A DNA stretch of 64,000 nucleotides from Luscinia megarhynchos (GCA_034336665.1 JAPFBE010000003.1:37546360-37610359), one strand, 5' to 3'. Shown: positions 28,185 through 43,190, counted from the stretch's first letter. Notes: generated from the sequence alone by a model not told the origin. Translations and numbers: made by a program.

Positions 28185-28488
28185 AATCATCTAATCATGA
28201 AGGTTGGAAAAGACCTCCAGGATCATCGAGTTCAATCTCTGACTGAACACCACCACATCAACTACAGCCCAGAGCTAAGGAGCACATCCAGGTGTTTCTT
28301 GAATACTTCCAGGGATGATGCCTCCATCCCTTCCCTGGGCAGGCTACTGCAATGCTTCCTTTTAGTGAAGAAATTCTTCCTGATGTCCAACCTGCTTTTC
28401 CCCTGGCACAGCTTGAGGACATTTCTTCTTGTCCTGTCACTTGTAGCTTCGGAGAAGATCCCAAACCCCACCTTGCTACAGTCTCCTA
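28185..28488 (-). mobile_element. CR1 LINE 3' fragment
   Basis: Reading on the minus strand, the last coding remnant of CR1 ORF2 is visible (SDRTRRN, RLDIRKNFFT, LPREGMEASSLEVFKKHLDV). It is followed by the 3' UTR, which ends CAACCTTCATGATTAGATGA at 28185, a decayed ATTCTATGA tail. The element is 5'-truncated to about 300 bp. Confidence 0.88.
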
Positions 28489-31400
28489 TAAATTATATTT
28501 CATAATTAGGTTACTAAAGCCAGTCATTTGCTACACAAGGAAAGCCAAGATAGGACCACAGAGCCACAGATCTTTGCAGGATTTGTCCTGTGGAATGACA
28601 GTGTTTGTGCCAGTATCAGTGAACTCCAGTGCAGAGTCAAACATTAAAAGGCCTTGTACTACAGAAGTCATGACAGACTTGGGCCAAACTGCTCTATGTT
28701 TTCTCAGAAAGCTGAGATCACATACAGGGTTAATCAAAACAATTTGCTTTAACATTTATTCTATAGCTTTGTTTTCTAAAGGTAATTTAGTAGCTGAACA
28801 CAATTGTTTGTATTTTTTCACTTGGTATTTACAGCCAGAGCCTTTTCTGGAGGTTGGGCTCAGAACTGTTACTTTAAACCTTAGATTTATTTAATTTCTC
28901 CCACCGTGGTGCAGAGCTAGCACAAGATAAAATTATGCTTTTTTTTTAATAGCCTCTGCAGTTATAGATTTGCTTGCTTTGGACTATAGATAGAGATATA
29001 TAGATGTCTACATAGATAAAGACATCTTAACTACACGTCTTTTGCAGTCAGGAGGGGTTTGGGAATAGCAGTTTACAAACCAGGCAATGAGAAGGGAAAA
29101 TCTCTTTCTTCTGTTCAGGCTGTAGCCCTGTGCAGCAAATTCCTTCTCAGAGAAGGGAGCAACAGGTAAGTTGGTAGCCTTGTAACAAAAGAAAGAGAGA
29201 TTTCCTGGCTTTCATTTCCTATTGGTAGGACAGTTCTTTACCCTGCCCAGTGAGTACTTAGTCTAAAAATCCCTTAGAGGATGGGTGAATAACTTTCAGG
29301 ATTTAGAATTCTGAAGGAAAAGGCAAAGATTGTGGGTAGAGGGAAAAAGCAAGAGAGGGCAAAAATTTGGAGGCAGAAGGTAATGAGACAGAAACCCCAT
29401 TCAATAATTTCTGCCTCTGTTAAGCACTGGGAGCATATCTGTTGGCATGTGATTCACAAAGATTAATAACTCAAGTGATTAATAAAGTCTTACCGAATTA
29501 ACCAAGAGCATAATAATCCTCAGAGGTTATTTATCATTCTTACTACTCAGGATAGTAAAAATATAAAATAAAAATAAATCATTAGTGTTGTCTCTTAATC
29601 CCTGTGATCTTCTTACAATGAGTCTAGCATGTCCAGATGTTCTACTGAAAATGACTCCTGAAAGATTTGAATGCAATTATTACCATGGGAAATTATTTAG
29701 CTAAAGTAGATACAGCTAATGAATTTTAATTTCTCTCTGTACTTTTCATTTTAATATCTTCCTACTGTATTTACAGAAAGTTGTGACATTTATGATCATA
29801 TAAACACAAAGAAAAGTTGGCTGTGCTAAACAAATCAGTGTTCCCTCTCCTGTTTCCTACCAGCTTTATGGTCTTAAAGGTTTTTCCAACCTACACAAAT
29901 GTGTAGGCCAACTGCAGCTTGACACAACATGATTGCTCCAAGGCAAAGCAGCTCACCCTGCTTCCTATCTTCTCTGAATTCTGGTCTGAACCTGACCTGC
30001 AGCAGAGAAAGAGCAGCTTCTGCAGTATTTCTCTCACACCTGGGGAGAGAGAAACAGAGCTCCAGACGAGAAGAAAAGGAGTAGTTAGCAAAATACAGGA
30101 TTGAAAAAGTAAAGAGAACCCATCTGCAGGTTGGGAAAAATAGACTTGTAAAATCTTGACCTGGACTAGGAAAAAGGGACAGCTATTGAACCTAAATCAA
30201 GATCAGAGAACTCCTTGTAAGAAGCTGGATGCAAAAAGGGCCTGTTCTAACAAAGCAGTTGAATGCTTCCCTCTCATTTTAGCTGATTCTTAAGAGCACA
30301 GATTTATTTATAATAAGCAGAAGGTGGTGAGATTTCTCACCAAAGTCTTGGTGGGTGTTTGTCTCCTTTGGACAAGTTGATCCATGTAGAGGGAGCCTAA
30401 ATTTCAAACTTCTAGTGATGAAGTTTAGGTGATCTCAGTCTAATTCTTTGCATCTTCTGCTATTATAAATCTGTATCAACCATAAATCTGAATCCTCAAA
30501 GAGTTCTTAATGCTTTTATGTATTGCATACACATTCCTGCATGATCTCCCACTCCAGATTCCCAGTGTTTTCTTAGCAGTTTCTTTGATTAATTGAAGAT
30601 TTATTAAGGGGTCATAATAAACATGAGGGTTTTTTCAAAACTTCGAGTAATATTAGCCTTGTTTGAGGTTGACTTGAATCAGTATTACACAAAGAATACA
30701 TGAATTATCTTTGATCTTGTAGTGAGGAAACTGTAGTACATAATAATTTGTTTTGGGTGAGCTTGAGCACTGTTGTTGCTCTTTATGCCACCTGCTGGTT
30801 AGAGAGCAGGGAAAGGGGAATAGGTCAACATTTCTCTCACTCTAATGTTCAGCTTCTGAATGAGATTGTATTTCCTGGCTTTTGTGTTTATTGTTTGTCA
30901 TAAAATAACAAGTAGTTTCAATTGTCAAGTTATCAGTTAAGGCAACATTACAAGTGAATTAGACTGTTCTGAGCTTCTATGATCTTGGCTTTTAAAGAAT
31001 ACATACTGGTTTGTTTTTTGGGGTTTTTTTTACTAATAAGATTTTAATTTTCTAAACGTGTGGTTTAGGGTGTTTGTTGCTTTATTTGCCATGTTATGTA
31101 GGCAGAGGTTAAAAAAGGAAATTGCCTCTAATTGACAGTAATATTGAGTGCACCAGGGAAAAAACTGTTCTCTGTCTTTTGAAATCTACCTACCGTTCTC
31201 TAGAGTTAATTTCCTTTCCTGTGTTAATAATTGTAGTTGCCAAAAAACTAAGACTACATGGACACCACTGAGAATATGGCCCCATTTCTATTAAAGTTAG
31301 GTAGTCTATGTAGTTTAATTTCTGTTAAAGGATGTACAGCTTTGTGCTCTGCATCAAAACTTTACAAGTATTCTGATGCTGGCAGCAGCCCTGATTACCT

Positions 31401-33791
31401 CCAAATATTTTGTACTGTGGGAGAAAGCCATTAGTGTGATGGATACAGGAGATACCATGGATACAGAGCAGTGTAACTCTATGGGGGTACTTCAGTGGTT
31501 TCCAAAGGAAGGCTCTGCCACAGAGGAGAGAATAAGATTTGATTATAAGGGAGTTAAAACAAAATAATTAGCAAATAAAAATAACACGGACTGAATCTCG
31601 ACAATGTGCAAAGGTTGTTGGTTTTTTGGTAGCAATACAAAGTTAACAAAGCCAAAGTAATGGAACAGAGAAACAACAGGATTACTGGTGCTGTCTACCA
31701 AATAGAGAAAAATGGACAGAGAAAATATATTTTAGGAAAGTAAGTTTGTTTTTATTAATATACATTTGAAAATTGAGTATCGACAAGGAGATCTTGGAAA
31801 AATAGAGAGGCTTTTTTTGCTTGCCCTTCTGTGTTTGTCTGGAGCAGAGCAACCCAGAGCAGGGCAGTATCTCTAGCCTACCTTTAAATTCAAATGAAGT
31901 TAAAATTCATTTTCCCAAGGCAATGTCAACATGTGCTGATGGTTAGAATGGGTAAACTTGTGTATTGTGTCTTAGCCAAATAAGAGATAGTGCTTAATTT
32001 TATGGCAGAACTGCATCAAGAATATTTTTTAATAGTTGGCTTAGTTCAATGAACAAAATTAGCATTAAGCTCATACAAAAGGCCAATGGATTATATAGTA
32101 TTTTAATGTAAGAGGCTTTAAAATGGAAATACTATTTCAAATTCAGACTGTGTGAAAATGGATGATGCTTTTCTTTTTTTTTCTGAATATGTATTAGAAG
32201 CTGTGAGGGATTTAAACATAGAGCATCTCAGATTTTCATCTAATGCTTTCATTTCTCTTTCTTGCTTCCAGCCCAAAACACCATCATTGGCAAGAATCTT
32301 GCCACTTATCTGCAGAGAAAGAGTGGGGAGATAGCCAGCTCTTATCACAGAGAGTAGATGCTCACACTATTATTAATTTCTGCTAGCTAGATAATGAATC
32401 TGCAGTTACTTTCCTCTCAGCTGTAAGGTCACTATGGGAGCCCTGGGTGCAACAAAGTGCAAGTGCACCAAATTTTGTTAATAAGTTAGAATGTTGATTA
32501 AGTACAGTCAGAAGAGAAAGGAAATATGTCTTGGGATGTGTTCAGTCATCACTAAATAACCAGGAGAAATGATCAGAGCTACAATACAAAATGCTGAAGT
32601 TCCAGCATATATAACTGAATGCATGGTGGTAATCGCTGATAATTTATATTGTTACAGTGCCTCACATTATAACTGTTTTACATAATCTTTTAATTAGCAC
32701 TCTTGCTGGCTTTTGTGAGAAAATTTAAGTGGCCTAAAGATTTCTGATGGGCATGAGCATTATAAGCAGAAAAAAAAAGGAAAATCCCGGTTATTTCAGC
32801 ATTTCAACTGATGCTGGAATACAGAAAGCCTATTTCAAATAGTCCCTTATTAACTACTGAAAGCTGGTAACTTTTTGAATAACTTTGAAAATTTCTTTTC
32901 TAAAAAGCTTATCTCAAACTTTTTTTTATTGGTATAAACCCCTATAGGAACTTAAATACTTCATTGTGTTTGAAGCATCAGAGATGCATTTCAGAGAGGC
33001 AGAATTAGGTTTAGGAATCTAAATCTAAAAGTTACTTTTAAGGCCAGTGGAAGAGGAATAGGATCTTGCATTCAGCAGCTCAGAATCTGTGGTGGAAAAA
33101 TGCCTGTACATGCGGGGTGCTGAATACCACAGCTAGCTGAAACTCTGTGACAAGTCGTGTTAAGATAACTGTTTCATGAAAGGGGTTTTCTAGTCTGCCT
33201 TCATTTCTGCCTTAGTCTCTTCATAATGAGAAGAAAAGGTCCTAGATTTTGTTTGGACTAAGTCAGGAAAAGGCACAGCAAGGCTTCTCCATGAATAATC
33301 AATCTATCTTTCCTTAGATATTATACTATTCCTTCTTATTTATTGTCAAAGTTGCTAGTGATGACTGAAATTATTAAAAAATTTTCTCTAACTTTGTTAT
33401 ATATGATAAGTTATGATATAGATTTCCATTTCAGTAAGATCAGGTTTGTTGATTGGTAACAGTAGGATACTCTTTGAATTCTTTTTCCTTTTTTTAAATA
33501 AGTAAGTACAAATTTTCTGGCAATTTTTGCCACATACTATTATTTTCATAGAGAAAAAATGGCCAATTTATTTTTCAGTCTGCGAAAGGGGTTTGTTCTT
33601 TCAGTTCAAAAAGGTATTTCTGTAACTTTATTTGTTTTCTTGACTACTTGGAATTAAAAAATAGTCTTAATTTAGTAACAATAGATTTGAAATTTCCTTA
33701 GATAACTAAATAGGTTGAAGATTTCTTTGAACAACATCTTTATTCATATTTTTTCTAGTCTCTTCCTCATTTGCGTGTTTTCACATGTGTC

Positions 33792-33808
33792 AATATATAT
33801 ATATATAA
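33792..33808 (+). repeat. (TA)n tract
   Basis: A short run of alternating A and T, about eight units. Confidence 0.9.
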
Positions 33809-35827
33809 ACCCTTAATTCCTTTATCCTTGTAGAAAAATTCTGAGGACTTTTAAAGACACATTTTCTTATGCCTTTCCATCTTGTATTTTCACTTAAATT
33901 CACTCCTGATAGGCTATCTGAAATTTTGTTTTCTAGACTCTGGTCTTACATTTTGCCTTTGGCAGTGGGAAAATCGTGTGTGAATTATATATTTCATGTA
34001 TAAATCGATGTCTTTCTAAAGCATAATTATTAAATAGATATTTTAAGTAAAACTGTAAGAAATTATGCCCTTGTGATGATGTTTGGAGAAACTTTTTGAG
34101 TCTGAGAACTAAATTGCTTAAGCTTTGTCAGGTAACTGCTGATATTCATATTTGAGCCTGTGTAGATCATTGATTGATTATCTTCCTGCAATTTGCAGGG
34201 AAAGTTTGAATGTCATGGTTCATAAATCAAGAGTATCAGAAAATAATATTTTGAAATACAGTGGAAGTGTTGAAAATTATCCATGCTTCCGAAATTCTAA
34301 TGTCATGTGAAGCATGCAAGAAGCAGCCAAGGTTTAAATTGCCAACAGCTCCACATGTTTAAATGTACTGACTTATAATCATAAATAATTTCAGAAATAA
34401 GTTTTGCTCAGGCATCTTGTGAGATAAAATATTTTTAATCCTTTTTTTTACATATATTTTCAGTTTAAAGATCCTGTTGTAAACAGTGTTTTTCTGTCTT
34501 GGAAAAAAGAAAACCATCAGATTTAGAAATATCTGTATGCTATTCAGATCTAATCTGCTGCTGTTGGTCATCTTTTTTTTTTCAGTTAGGACATTTATTT
34601 TAAAAATGGATTCAATGTAAAATTGATCTACCTGTATCCAAGATTTTAGCAGATAATTTAAAAATGCATCAAAGCACTATTATTTGTATGACACAATAGC
34701 AAACAAAATCACTAAAAACTTACTTATATGAGTGATACTTAGAGAATGGTATAGTACCCTATTCCATATGTGTAAAACTGCAATGGTAATTTTAAGCTTT
34801 TCTCTTTTCTTCACAGTAAATTATGATATGTACATTGTTTGTCTTTGAGCTTTAAGGCCCAGAAAGGATTGCTTTGTCTCTAGAGAGAGAATATTAGCTA
34901 TGGGAGCTAAGGTTCACAGCAATTTGGCTGCCAGATTGTTCTGTTTCTAATGACTTCTGTTCTTCCTTGTCAGTCTAGCATAGCCAGAACCTCTCACTTA
35001 TTATTTACAGAGCACAGTTTGGATTGCATCAGAGAGCTTCCACTCATCAAGCTGTTTCCTGGTATTAATTTAGCTCTTCCTCCCTACATCTGTAGCTAAA
35101 TCAAGTCTTCACAGAGTTTAAACTAAGTCTGAAAATAAGTGAAAAAATAAAGCCCCAAGACTTTGGTTGATACATTTTAATTTATCTCTGTAAATACAAG
35201 ACCTGCCTGAACACAGAAAGGAAATGCAAGTGGTGCTTGCAGATTGTTGGTAATAAATGTGTCCCAGGGGATTGAGAGAATCCATGAAGGATTCCTAGGG
35301 CTTTGAAGAGAAACCTTGTCCACCAGCAGCGAGTTCAGTTTTGATGTGCATGGCTTGGGAAAAGTGGGGCTTGGGAAGGGACAGTGTTCTTCTTACTGGT
35401 GTCAAAGGCAGAGCAGGTGGAAGAGCTGATGTGGCTGAAAGGAAGTCTCAGAGCCTCTGAGTCTAGTCCAAGTATTCTGTGTTGCCTGTTCCTTTACTGA
35501 CTGATGGCTTTTAGGTCACTTCTATGCACAAAATAAGACTGAAAAAGTCATTGACCAAGGGGATACTCCAGTTTCTCAGACATTGAAATGCAGCCTGCTA
35601 GAAGCCAGATCTCACACCAATATGTCTGAAGTTCCCAGCTTTCTGGGAGACAATTTCTCAATAGTCTTAGGCAGATCTCAGATGATCCTACCACTGAATA
35701 CTGACTTTTCATATGACAAAAAGCATAGTTCTGATAGACTTTGTGGGTGCCCTGTGTACATGTACTGGCAGCAGACTGTTGGGCCCTGTTTATGAGGTTT
35801 CAGCTGCATTAGGCAGGAAATGAGCTA

Positions 35828-35883
35828 ATTAGCTAATAGATTATATGTTATATGTTATATTAACATATAATCTATTAGCTAAT
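35828..35883 (+). repeat. Perfect 23-bp inverted repeat with a 10-base loop
   Basis: Arms at 35828-35850 and 35861-35883 are exact reverse complements (starting ATTAGCTAATAG, ending CTATTAGCTAAT) around TATGTTATAT. The following ~50 bases continue as repeated AGCTAATATATTA motifs, so the palindrome is part of an AT-rich, AGCTAAT-based repeat patch reaching about 35935. Confidence 0.9.
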
Positions 35884-38800
35884 ATATAAGCTAATATATT
35901 AGCTAATATATTAATTAGCTAAATAGCTAGTGCTATTAAGATACTGGACATTCTTACATAAGAACTGCATTTATTTGTTAGACTGATAGGCATTTTAGGA
36001 GTAGCCTAATGAATCAGTTGAATACTGAGATAAGTAGGTGATTGCTGTAACTTTTGTAATAGTGCCTAAGATAATATTATATGTGATTAAACCAGTGCAT
36101 GGCTTTTTAAAATGCTTACACTTACTTTCTGTTTTTAAGATGAACAGAAACTGTCTTCCAACTAGCTAGGCTGATTTCTACTAAACCTTCTGCAACTTCT
36201 CATGTTGGTCTTATAGCTGTCTATTCTTTCATCCTAACCAAAATCCTACTCTTCAGCTTAATGTCAAAATCCCTGTAAAAATATCAGTGGGTAAAACATA
36301 CTTTGTAGGATATGCAGCATATGCTTTGCAGGCATAGGATACTGAAGTAAATATTCTCCTTAGAACTTCTTAGCTTGCTCATCTCATTATTTGCAAGAAT
36401 TTAGTAGAAAAATGCAAAGGCTGTACAGTTTCATTCTCATAAATATCCCTCTATGAAAAATACAAGCAAAGAATTGTTTATTTTTTGCATCAGAACATCT
36501 TCTGCAACTGGAAATTATTATGATTAAGATAAAAACCAACCACATGTGAATAAGTCTATATTTATTTTTCCTAAAGTTACTTAATTTATTTTTTTTAAGA
36601 AAGGAGCAGTATGCTATTACAAAGAGCTTGAAAAATATTCCTACCACACAATTTTTACTCAGCTTGTGTCTGGTACAAATAACTCCTTTTTTTCTGCTTT
36701 TTCTTTAATTACTTTCAGTGCAAGGAATAAAAGAAAAATATGCCACTTTGTGTTGCAAGATATTCCTCAGTCAATGTATCTGTGAATAACTAGACAAACA
36801 GTGTCCACTGCTGGCAAATCAGATAATTGCACTGCACATTAGAGAGATATGATGTTGAAAGGTTTTTGATAAGTCTTAACTGTCAGATATTTTGTATTGG
36901 CTTTGTAAGGCTGGGTTGTAAAATCAGATTACTATGTTAGAAGTATTGATGCTATTACTACTACTAATAAATTCTGTGGTATTTGAACTAATAGCCAGGA
37001 ATATCACCACAGTAACATAAGCAGGTACTGCAATTTTTTCAGGATTTAAAAATAATTCTGGTATTCATTATATTCTATGTATCATGTCTACAAAATAAAT
37101 AAAAAGATAGCAGAAGTCTATGAAAATTGTCTTGATGTTCTAGATCCTATAAGTAACAAGATGGGGAAGCAGAAGTTCTTAAATTCTTTTTTTTTTTTTT
37201 CTCTTTAGGTCAAAGTATTCATTACTGATTTTGTTAGGTTTTTTTAAAGGCATAAAGAAGTATAGAAGAAATCAATGTTTCTGTTTTGGAAGAAGTAAAA
37301 TGGAAATGCTGATACAGCAAGTACCACTGCTCTTGATGAAGCTAGAGCTGAATTAAACTGATTAACAAAGAGAGAAGAGAAGGCTGATATCTAAAAAACT
37401 TCCTCCTGGCTTCTTTTTTTTTTTTAATAGATAATATTTGTTTGCATCTTTTGCATAACAATAGTGTGTCAATGCAAAGAAAATATTTCAGTCAAAGAAA
37501 ATAATATAGAATAAAAGAAACATTGAGAAAGGAAAAATCTGTTCCTATGCTAATATAAACTATATTAGATTGTCAGATGCTTCTGGAAATCTAGATTAAC
37601 TAAAAAGCTAGCCATACTTGTTTTTCAGAGATTGATGTCTGTCATCAATTTATTGCCTTCAATAAGAGTATTAGACAATGCACTGAATCTTCTGTTTGTT
37701 TGGAAATGGGAACACAGTATGGGAGTTTTTTCAGGGAATATTGATTGTGTCTGAACCCCAAAGGAAGGGACATGTCTGTGTGATTGGATCTGAGAGGGGA
37801 TCAAGGCTTTCCCTTTGGATGAACATGGCATTAGCCAGAATTGTTCTATATCTACATTTTCTCCCGTCAGTACCCAGAGAAATACTGTATGACCTTCCCT
37901 CTTGAACAAGAAAAGAACTGGATCCTATTTTTTGGGTTTTTTTAACTTGTAAAAAAAAAGGAAAAAAAAAAGATTTTTTTTTCCTGTTCCTTTCATGTCT
38001 TAAAAATAGTTTCAAAGGGATTGCAAAGCAAAAGTTATTTGAAAATAAATGGTAGAATAATTGCAAACAAAGATGACTGTCTGAAAGTTATTTTGTGAAA
38101 TTAATCACACTGTCAATTTTAGGTCATATAGCAGAAAATAAGACCATTTTTTCCTAAATTATTTGGCAGGGAGTATTGTTCATGCTTTCTTCCAAGAAAC
38201 ATAGTGGTGTTATGGATGTGTTTGTATGTGTGTGTGTGTGCATTCAAGCACATGGGCAGATATGCTCCAGTTCTTCCTGTCACTGGTAAAAATAATTTTT
38301 TATACTTTAAAGATTATTAGATGTATTTTGAGAGGAATCATCCTTCTGCTTCTCAAGACAGCAGTTTATGTACATCTCTGTTCATACTATCTTTTCTGTT
38401 CAGTATTTTATTTTAATGGATATTAAGTGCTTTTTCACCTGGATCTCTGTGAGATGGTCAAAATCCAACATCTTCCTTGTCCTGAGGGTTCAGAAATACT
38501 GCACTTTTTTTTTCTCATATTGTCATGTGTTTTCATATTTGTTGCAAGGAAAGCAGGAAATCCATTTGCAAATGGTGAATAGGTGCAGGAAATCCTCAGG
38601 GGAGAGTGTAATGACACAGGTATAGCAACTTACATGCTCTGCCAGCTGTACTGACTCCAGAGCAAATTCACTGTAGAGACTGAATTCCTTAGGAACAGTG
38701 TTTCCTTTGTTTCTGTAGAGTAAAATTAAGCAGACTCACCTTACAGGGACTTTCAGTTACTTGAGAGGAATAACAGCAAAGTCTCTTGCATGTTTCAGAA

Positions 38801-41800
38801 TCAGGCAAAGCAGTCAAGTCCTGCTGTGGCTAGATAAGTAAATGCAACAGATGTTGGCTTAAGCTGTGCATATTAATGAAGAAGCTCTCCATGCTGTTTT
38901 TAGGCCTCTAAATCTTAAACTGCTCTCTGCAGCTGTGTGGACTAAAGATGCGGGGGTGCTGCTTTGTGTTTGTTTTTCTTTACTGAAAGTCCTTTTTCAG
39001 GCTTGTGTCACCAGAACCTTGTTTGAAGCAGTCTTGTGGCAGATCTGACATTAGCTTCAGTAAGAACAAAATTAATGGTGATCTGGTGTATCTGTTATTA
39101 GTTATTACGAACCTCTCTTTACAGAGATGATTTCATTTTAAAAGGTAAAATATTATATATGTCACTGCAGAAACCACAATATATTTAACTTATAATTACT
39201 TTTTTGGATTATACACTGAAAGTGATCGTGATTCTTTTTTATTTTTTTCTTCCTTCACTGTTGTCAACTGTTTAAAAGAGACTGGGTTGAAGTTTTGGGC
39301 CTGGGCAAGCTATTTTGGAGATCCTTATATAATCTGTGTGCTGTACAGGTACTCTCATTGACCCAGCTGGTTTCCTTTGTTCACCTGGTCTCAAAAGAAG
39401 TGGTATCAGAAGTAGAGGACAGCTAGAGTGAAAAACAGGAAGAGTCATGAAAGATGTCACAGAAGCTTTGCTAAAAGATAGCAGCTGTAATCATACGTCT
39501 TTTCAGGCTGAAAGATCAATTGTTAAAAATAGCATTAAGAATCTTCATGCACCTTTTTCCCCTGTTGAGGGATGAAGAGTTAGCCCATGGAATAAAAAAT
39601 AAAACTCTGCATTAAAGCAGGTATTTTACTTTACACAGGACTATTTGTAAGACTCATTACTGCAGGATAATCTCAGCAATTTGGCACTGGGAAAGGAAGA
39701 GGGGCAGCAAAGCCAAAAAAAGCAAAAGCAAACCCAAAAAATCTAAGAATTTTGAAATGTCTAAAGAGTAAGACAGTATCTAGTGTAGAGATGCTCAGTC
39801 CTTTGAGTTAAAGATGTATCTCAGGAAATACGTGAAAGAAATGAATGAAATATGTGAAAGAAGTGAATGGTCAATGCAGAAGGAATATTGCTCCTGAGCT
39901 GGTGCAGGCAGCATTGTAGGTGTTATGTATTTGAATAGGATGTTTAGACAGTTCTCTGCATAACCAGTCCTCTAATCCTGGATTTCCTTGCATGGTGCAT
40001 TAATTTATTCTTGCATATACAGGGATTTTGTTCTAATGTTTTTTTTCTTATGAGTTGGATAAGGTCAAATAAGTCCAAAGCCTGTGAAGAAGGTGGCTAA
40101 AATATGTGCAAGTTGTCCTTTGAACAACATATTGGAAGCTTACTTTTGTCTTAATCAAATGGATTCACCTGACCTATTTAAACAAGTGACTCCAGAGGAC
40201 CTCCTATGTATTTAGTAAATTTTAATAGCTATGATTTTGGCTCCTCGAGCACATTGTGAATGCTAAGACTGAAAGCTCAGTGCTTTTGACACAAAGAAGT
40301 GTGGAAGGATAGAAATTCAAATTCTGTGAAGCATATTAACATGTTAAACAAATTTTGTTTTTAATGTTCTTCAAAGTCTAATCAATGAGCATCCAGTGTT
40401 CAGGGTGTTAAGGATTATAAATTTCAGTGTTTCATAGTACATTGCCTTTTGGGAAATTAATAATTTATAAGGAGAATTATATCCAGATTAATAGACAAGA
40501 ACATATAAAACTGACCTAATTTAAACTGTTTACAGCTCATTGCACAATCATACCATACTAGTCTTCTTACAAACATGGAATGCACGTAAACTATCTGAAA
40601 AGGGAACTCTTATCTATGTTTTAATATGTTCATACTGGTCTGTTCATAAAACAGTTGACAAACGTTTCCTAGCTTATTCAGTTTTGTATAATTGAACCCT
40701 TACCAGCCTGTAGAGTAAGCCATATATGTTTCACCTTGTTAAAGTCATTATTTCTCTTGCTTCATCTCTTTCCCCCATGAAAATTAAATCCAGAATTGAA
40801 AGTTACAGTTGCTTACTGACACCCATCCCCCCATGCATACACACTGTGTGCCTTGGAAAGATATCAGTTTGCAATTACATGAATAATCCTATTTGTAGGA
40901 CTGTATCACATTTCCTTATGATATTTGGAGGATTGGAAGGTTCTTAGTATGTATAATGAATTCAGACACTTTAATTATGGTCCACCAAAACTACCAGCAA
41001 TATTTTTTCTCATCAGAAGCAACAAATCAGAATCACAACTTCGGCTAGAAACAGTATTTTGGCAATCAGTCTGCAGTCTGATCAGAAGCACCACAAGGGT
41101 GAATTAATAAATCCATCACAATTTAGAAACAAGTAATTTTTCCACTCCTGAAATGTCTCTTCTTGCAATAATAATTTTTCCCCAGTGGTCTAGGTGTACT
41201 TTTATGCATGCCTTTCAATTGTTAGGCCTAAGTTGGTGCTTTTACCCCTAGACCATCCTTTCTATTTTGAGTGGTATAAGGAATAAGATGCTAATACTTT
41301 TGCTGCTATAGAACACAACATCTTCCAAAGGAAAAAAACAAACATTTGCAAAGACACAAAGCAATCTTCAACTCTGTAGAGTCTGAAAGAACATCTAGAT
41401 CCACCATACTTTATTAATGACTTCTAGAATGTAAGCTGACTTAACCTCATCCTCTTCTAGTGTATTTAACTGGACAAGTGAGCTGTGTGTGCCCTACTCT
41501 TTGCAAGCAAGTGCAATAAAAACTTCACCACAGCTCATGAAACTTAAACATGCTTAGTAGCAATGTAATAATCTGACATTTTACACTCGTAGAAAATTTA
41601 TGCTTGTAAGAAATTTGGGCTTTATTTGATTTATTTTGGTTCAGTTTTGATATGAAGAATGGCTTCAGGATATCTGTGAGGAGAAAATTTGGGTAGAGTG
41701 TGTGCACATGACCACATATCTGTAGAAAGATATTTTTGTTTATATTGAAATGGTTTATGAAAGGAAGATCTCTATAGAGTTTTCATGACTGCATTGAACA

Positions 41801-43169
41801 GATATTACTCTGCAGCTTGTAATATTATCCAAGTTATTGCAAAACATATAAGTTAACAAAACCCAAAACAACAACAAAAAAAACAAACCCAAAAAAAAAG
41901 GAAAAAAACCAACAAAAACAACCCACAGCCCATAATGTGTAAAGATGACATTTTCAGTTCTATAAATTTCATAACCTAAGGATCTAGGTAAGGATAGACT
42001 ATAAAGCATTGGATAGCATTTCTCCTAATGGAATTTCTTATAAAAGCATTTTATTTATTTCTAGCATATGCATATACACAAATATCAATGGTTTATATTG
42101 TAATATTGAACTTTGATGTCTGAAAAGGTCACATTGAAATTTACATATTAAATTAGCTGTAATGGAATATGGTTTGTTCCCAGTAATACAGTAAAAAAAT
42201 AAGGAATAATAATGCTTCATACTCTAACATATAATAAAACAAGTATTTTATACACACTTTATATACATTGAATTTTTTTACTCTAAAATTCATCCAAGGA
42301 AGCAATTTTACAGATTCTATAATGTTTTGTTTAGAAAAAATCCTGAAATCCATAATAAATTACCAGTTAGAAATGAACAGATGGGAGAATAAAAAGCATT
42401 GAAAATCTTTTTCTCCCCCTCTTTGGCTTTTAATCATTTGTTTTCATATCCAGAGTTTTGTTAATCCGAAATAAAACTCTGTTTTAATGTAGAAAATTTA
42501 ATAACTAACATGTAACTATATTTCTTAAATGCACATTCTCATGCAGTTCCTAGTTTTTAAGGTAGCTGATGTGTTCATACTTGTACAATCCATCTGTTAG
42601 CAGAGCCTTCACTTTGACTAGAACTGCACACATTTTATCACAGGTTAGGACACCAGATGGCTCTCTTGAGTTTTCTTTGTAAAACCCCAAGCTGTAAACA
42701 ACTGCTCTGCATTTCTGAGATGTGAGTACAAAGCTAATTTTTTTTTTAATCTCTGGAGTAAGAAGCAAATTTTATCTTTGTCTATAGGCATACTGCCCAT
42801 TTTCACCCTCTTGCTTTTCTTTGCCATCACCCTGAGCATCACGTTGATGAGAAATGTCAGTGTGTTTTGGCAAAGGCCCAGTATTTGAAGGAAAATATAG
42901 AGGAATAGTAGTGGATAGTACTACTATTAGATATAACCACCATATAATGCATAGCATCATCGGGTACTGTAAAGAGGAACTTGGGACTCACACCTTTTCA
43001 GAGTTTCTCAGGAAATATTAGGGCTGTATTATGTATTATACCTCTGCACGCCTGACAAAATGAGAGGGAGTGGGTGGTTGGGCTCTGTTTCACTCTGCCC
43101 GCTCTCATTCAGGACTCTGTTCGGAGCCGGCAGCCCAGGGGAGCGGGTTCGGGCCGGGCCGGGCGCTGC

Positions 43170-43190
43170 TCCGCTGTCCATGGTGCTGCA
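43170..43190 (-). promoter_or_regulatory. RE1/NRSE-like REST site, copy 1
   Basis: On the minus strand this reads CAGCACCATGGACAGCG, which matches the core of the REST consensus across both half-sites and the central spacer. The differences are at the outer edges: TG instead of TT at the 5' end, and GGA instead of GCC at the 3' end. Confidence 0.65.

Larger units (their letters stand above)
28489..43150. other. Gene-free AT-rich block upstream of the RE1 minisatellite
   Basis: No exon or RNA gene is recognisable. It contains the TA tract at 33792, the AT-rich palindrome at 35828, a T14 run at 37187-37200 and a short TG run near 38228. From about 43060 GC content rises into the minisatellite. 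Confidence 0.6.

Noticed and set aside
29865..29910. CR1-tail-like segment GTCTTAAAGGTTTTTCCAAC
   Set aside because: The similarity covers only about 20 bases and there is no terminal ATTCTATGA repeat, so it is too short to call.
37187..37208. Long T run followed by CTCTTTAGG, resembling a 3' splice site
   Set aside because: No open coding sequence or donor follows it that matches any known exon, and polypyrimidine-AG chance matches are common in AT-rich introns.
41375..41410. Possible antisense CR1 tail near AGAACATCTAGATCCACC
   Set aside because: Only a few words resemble CR1 and there is no flanking element sequence.
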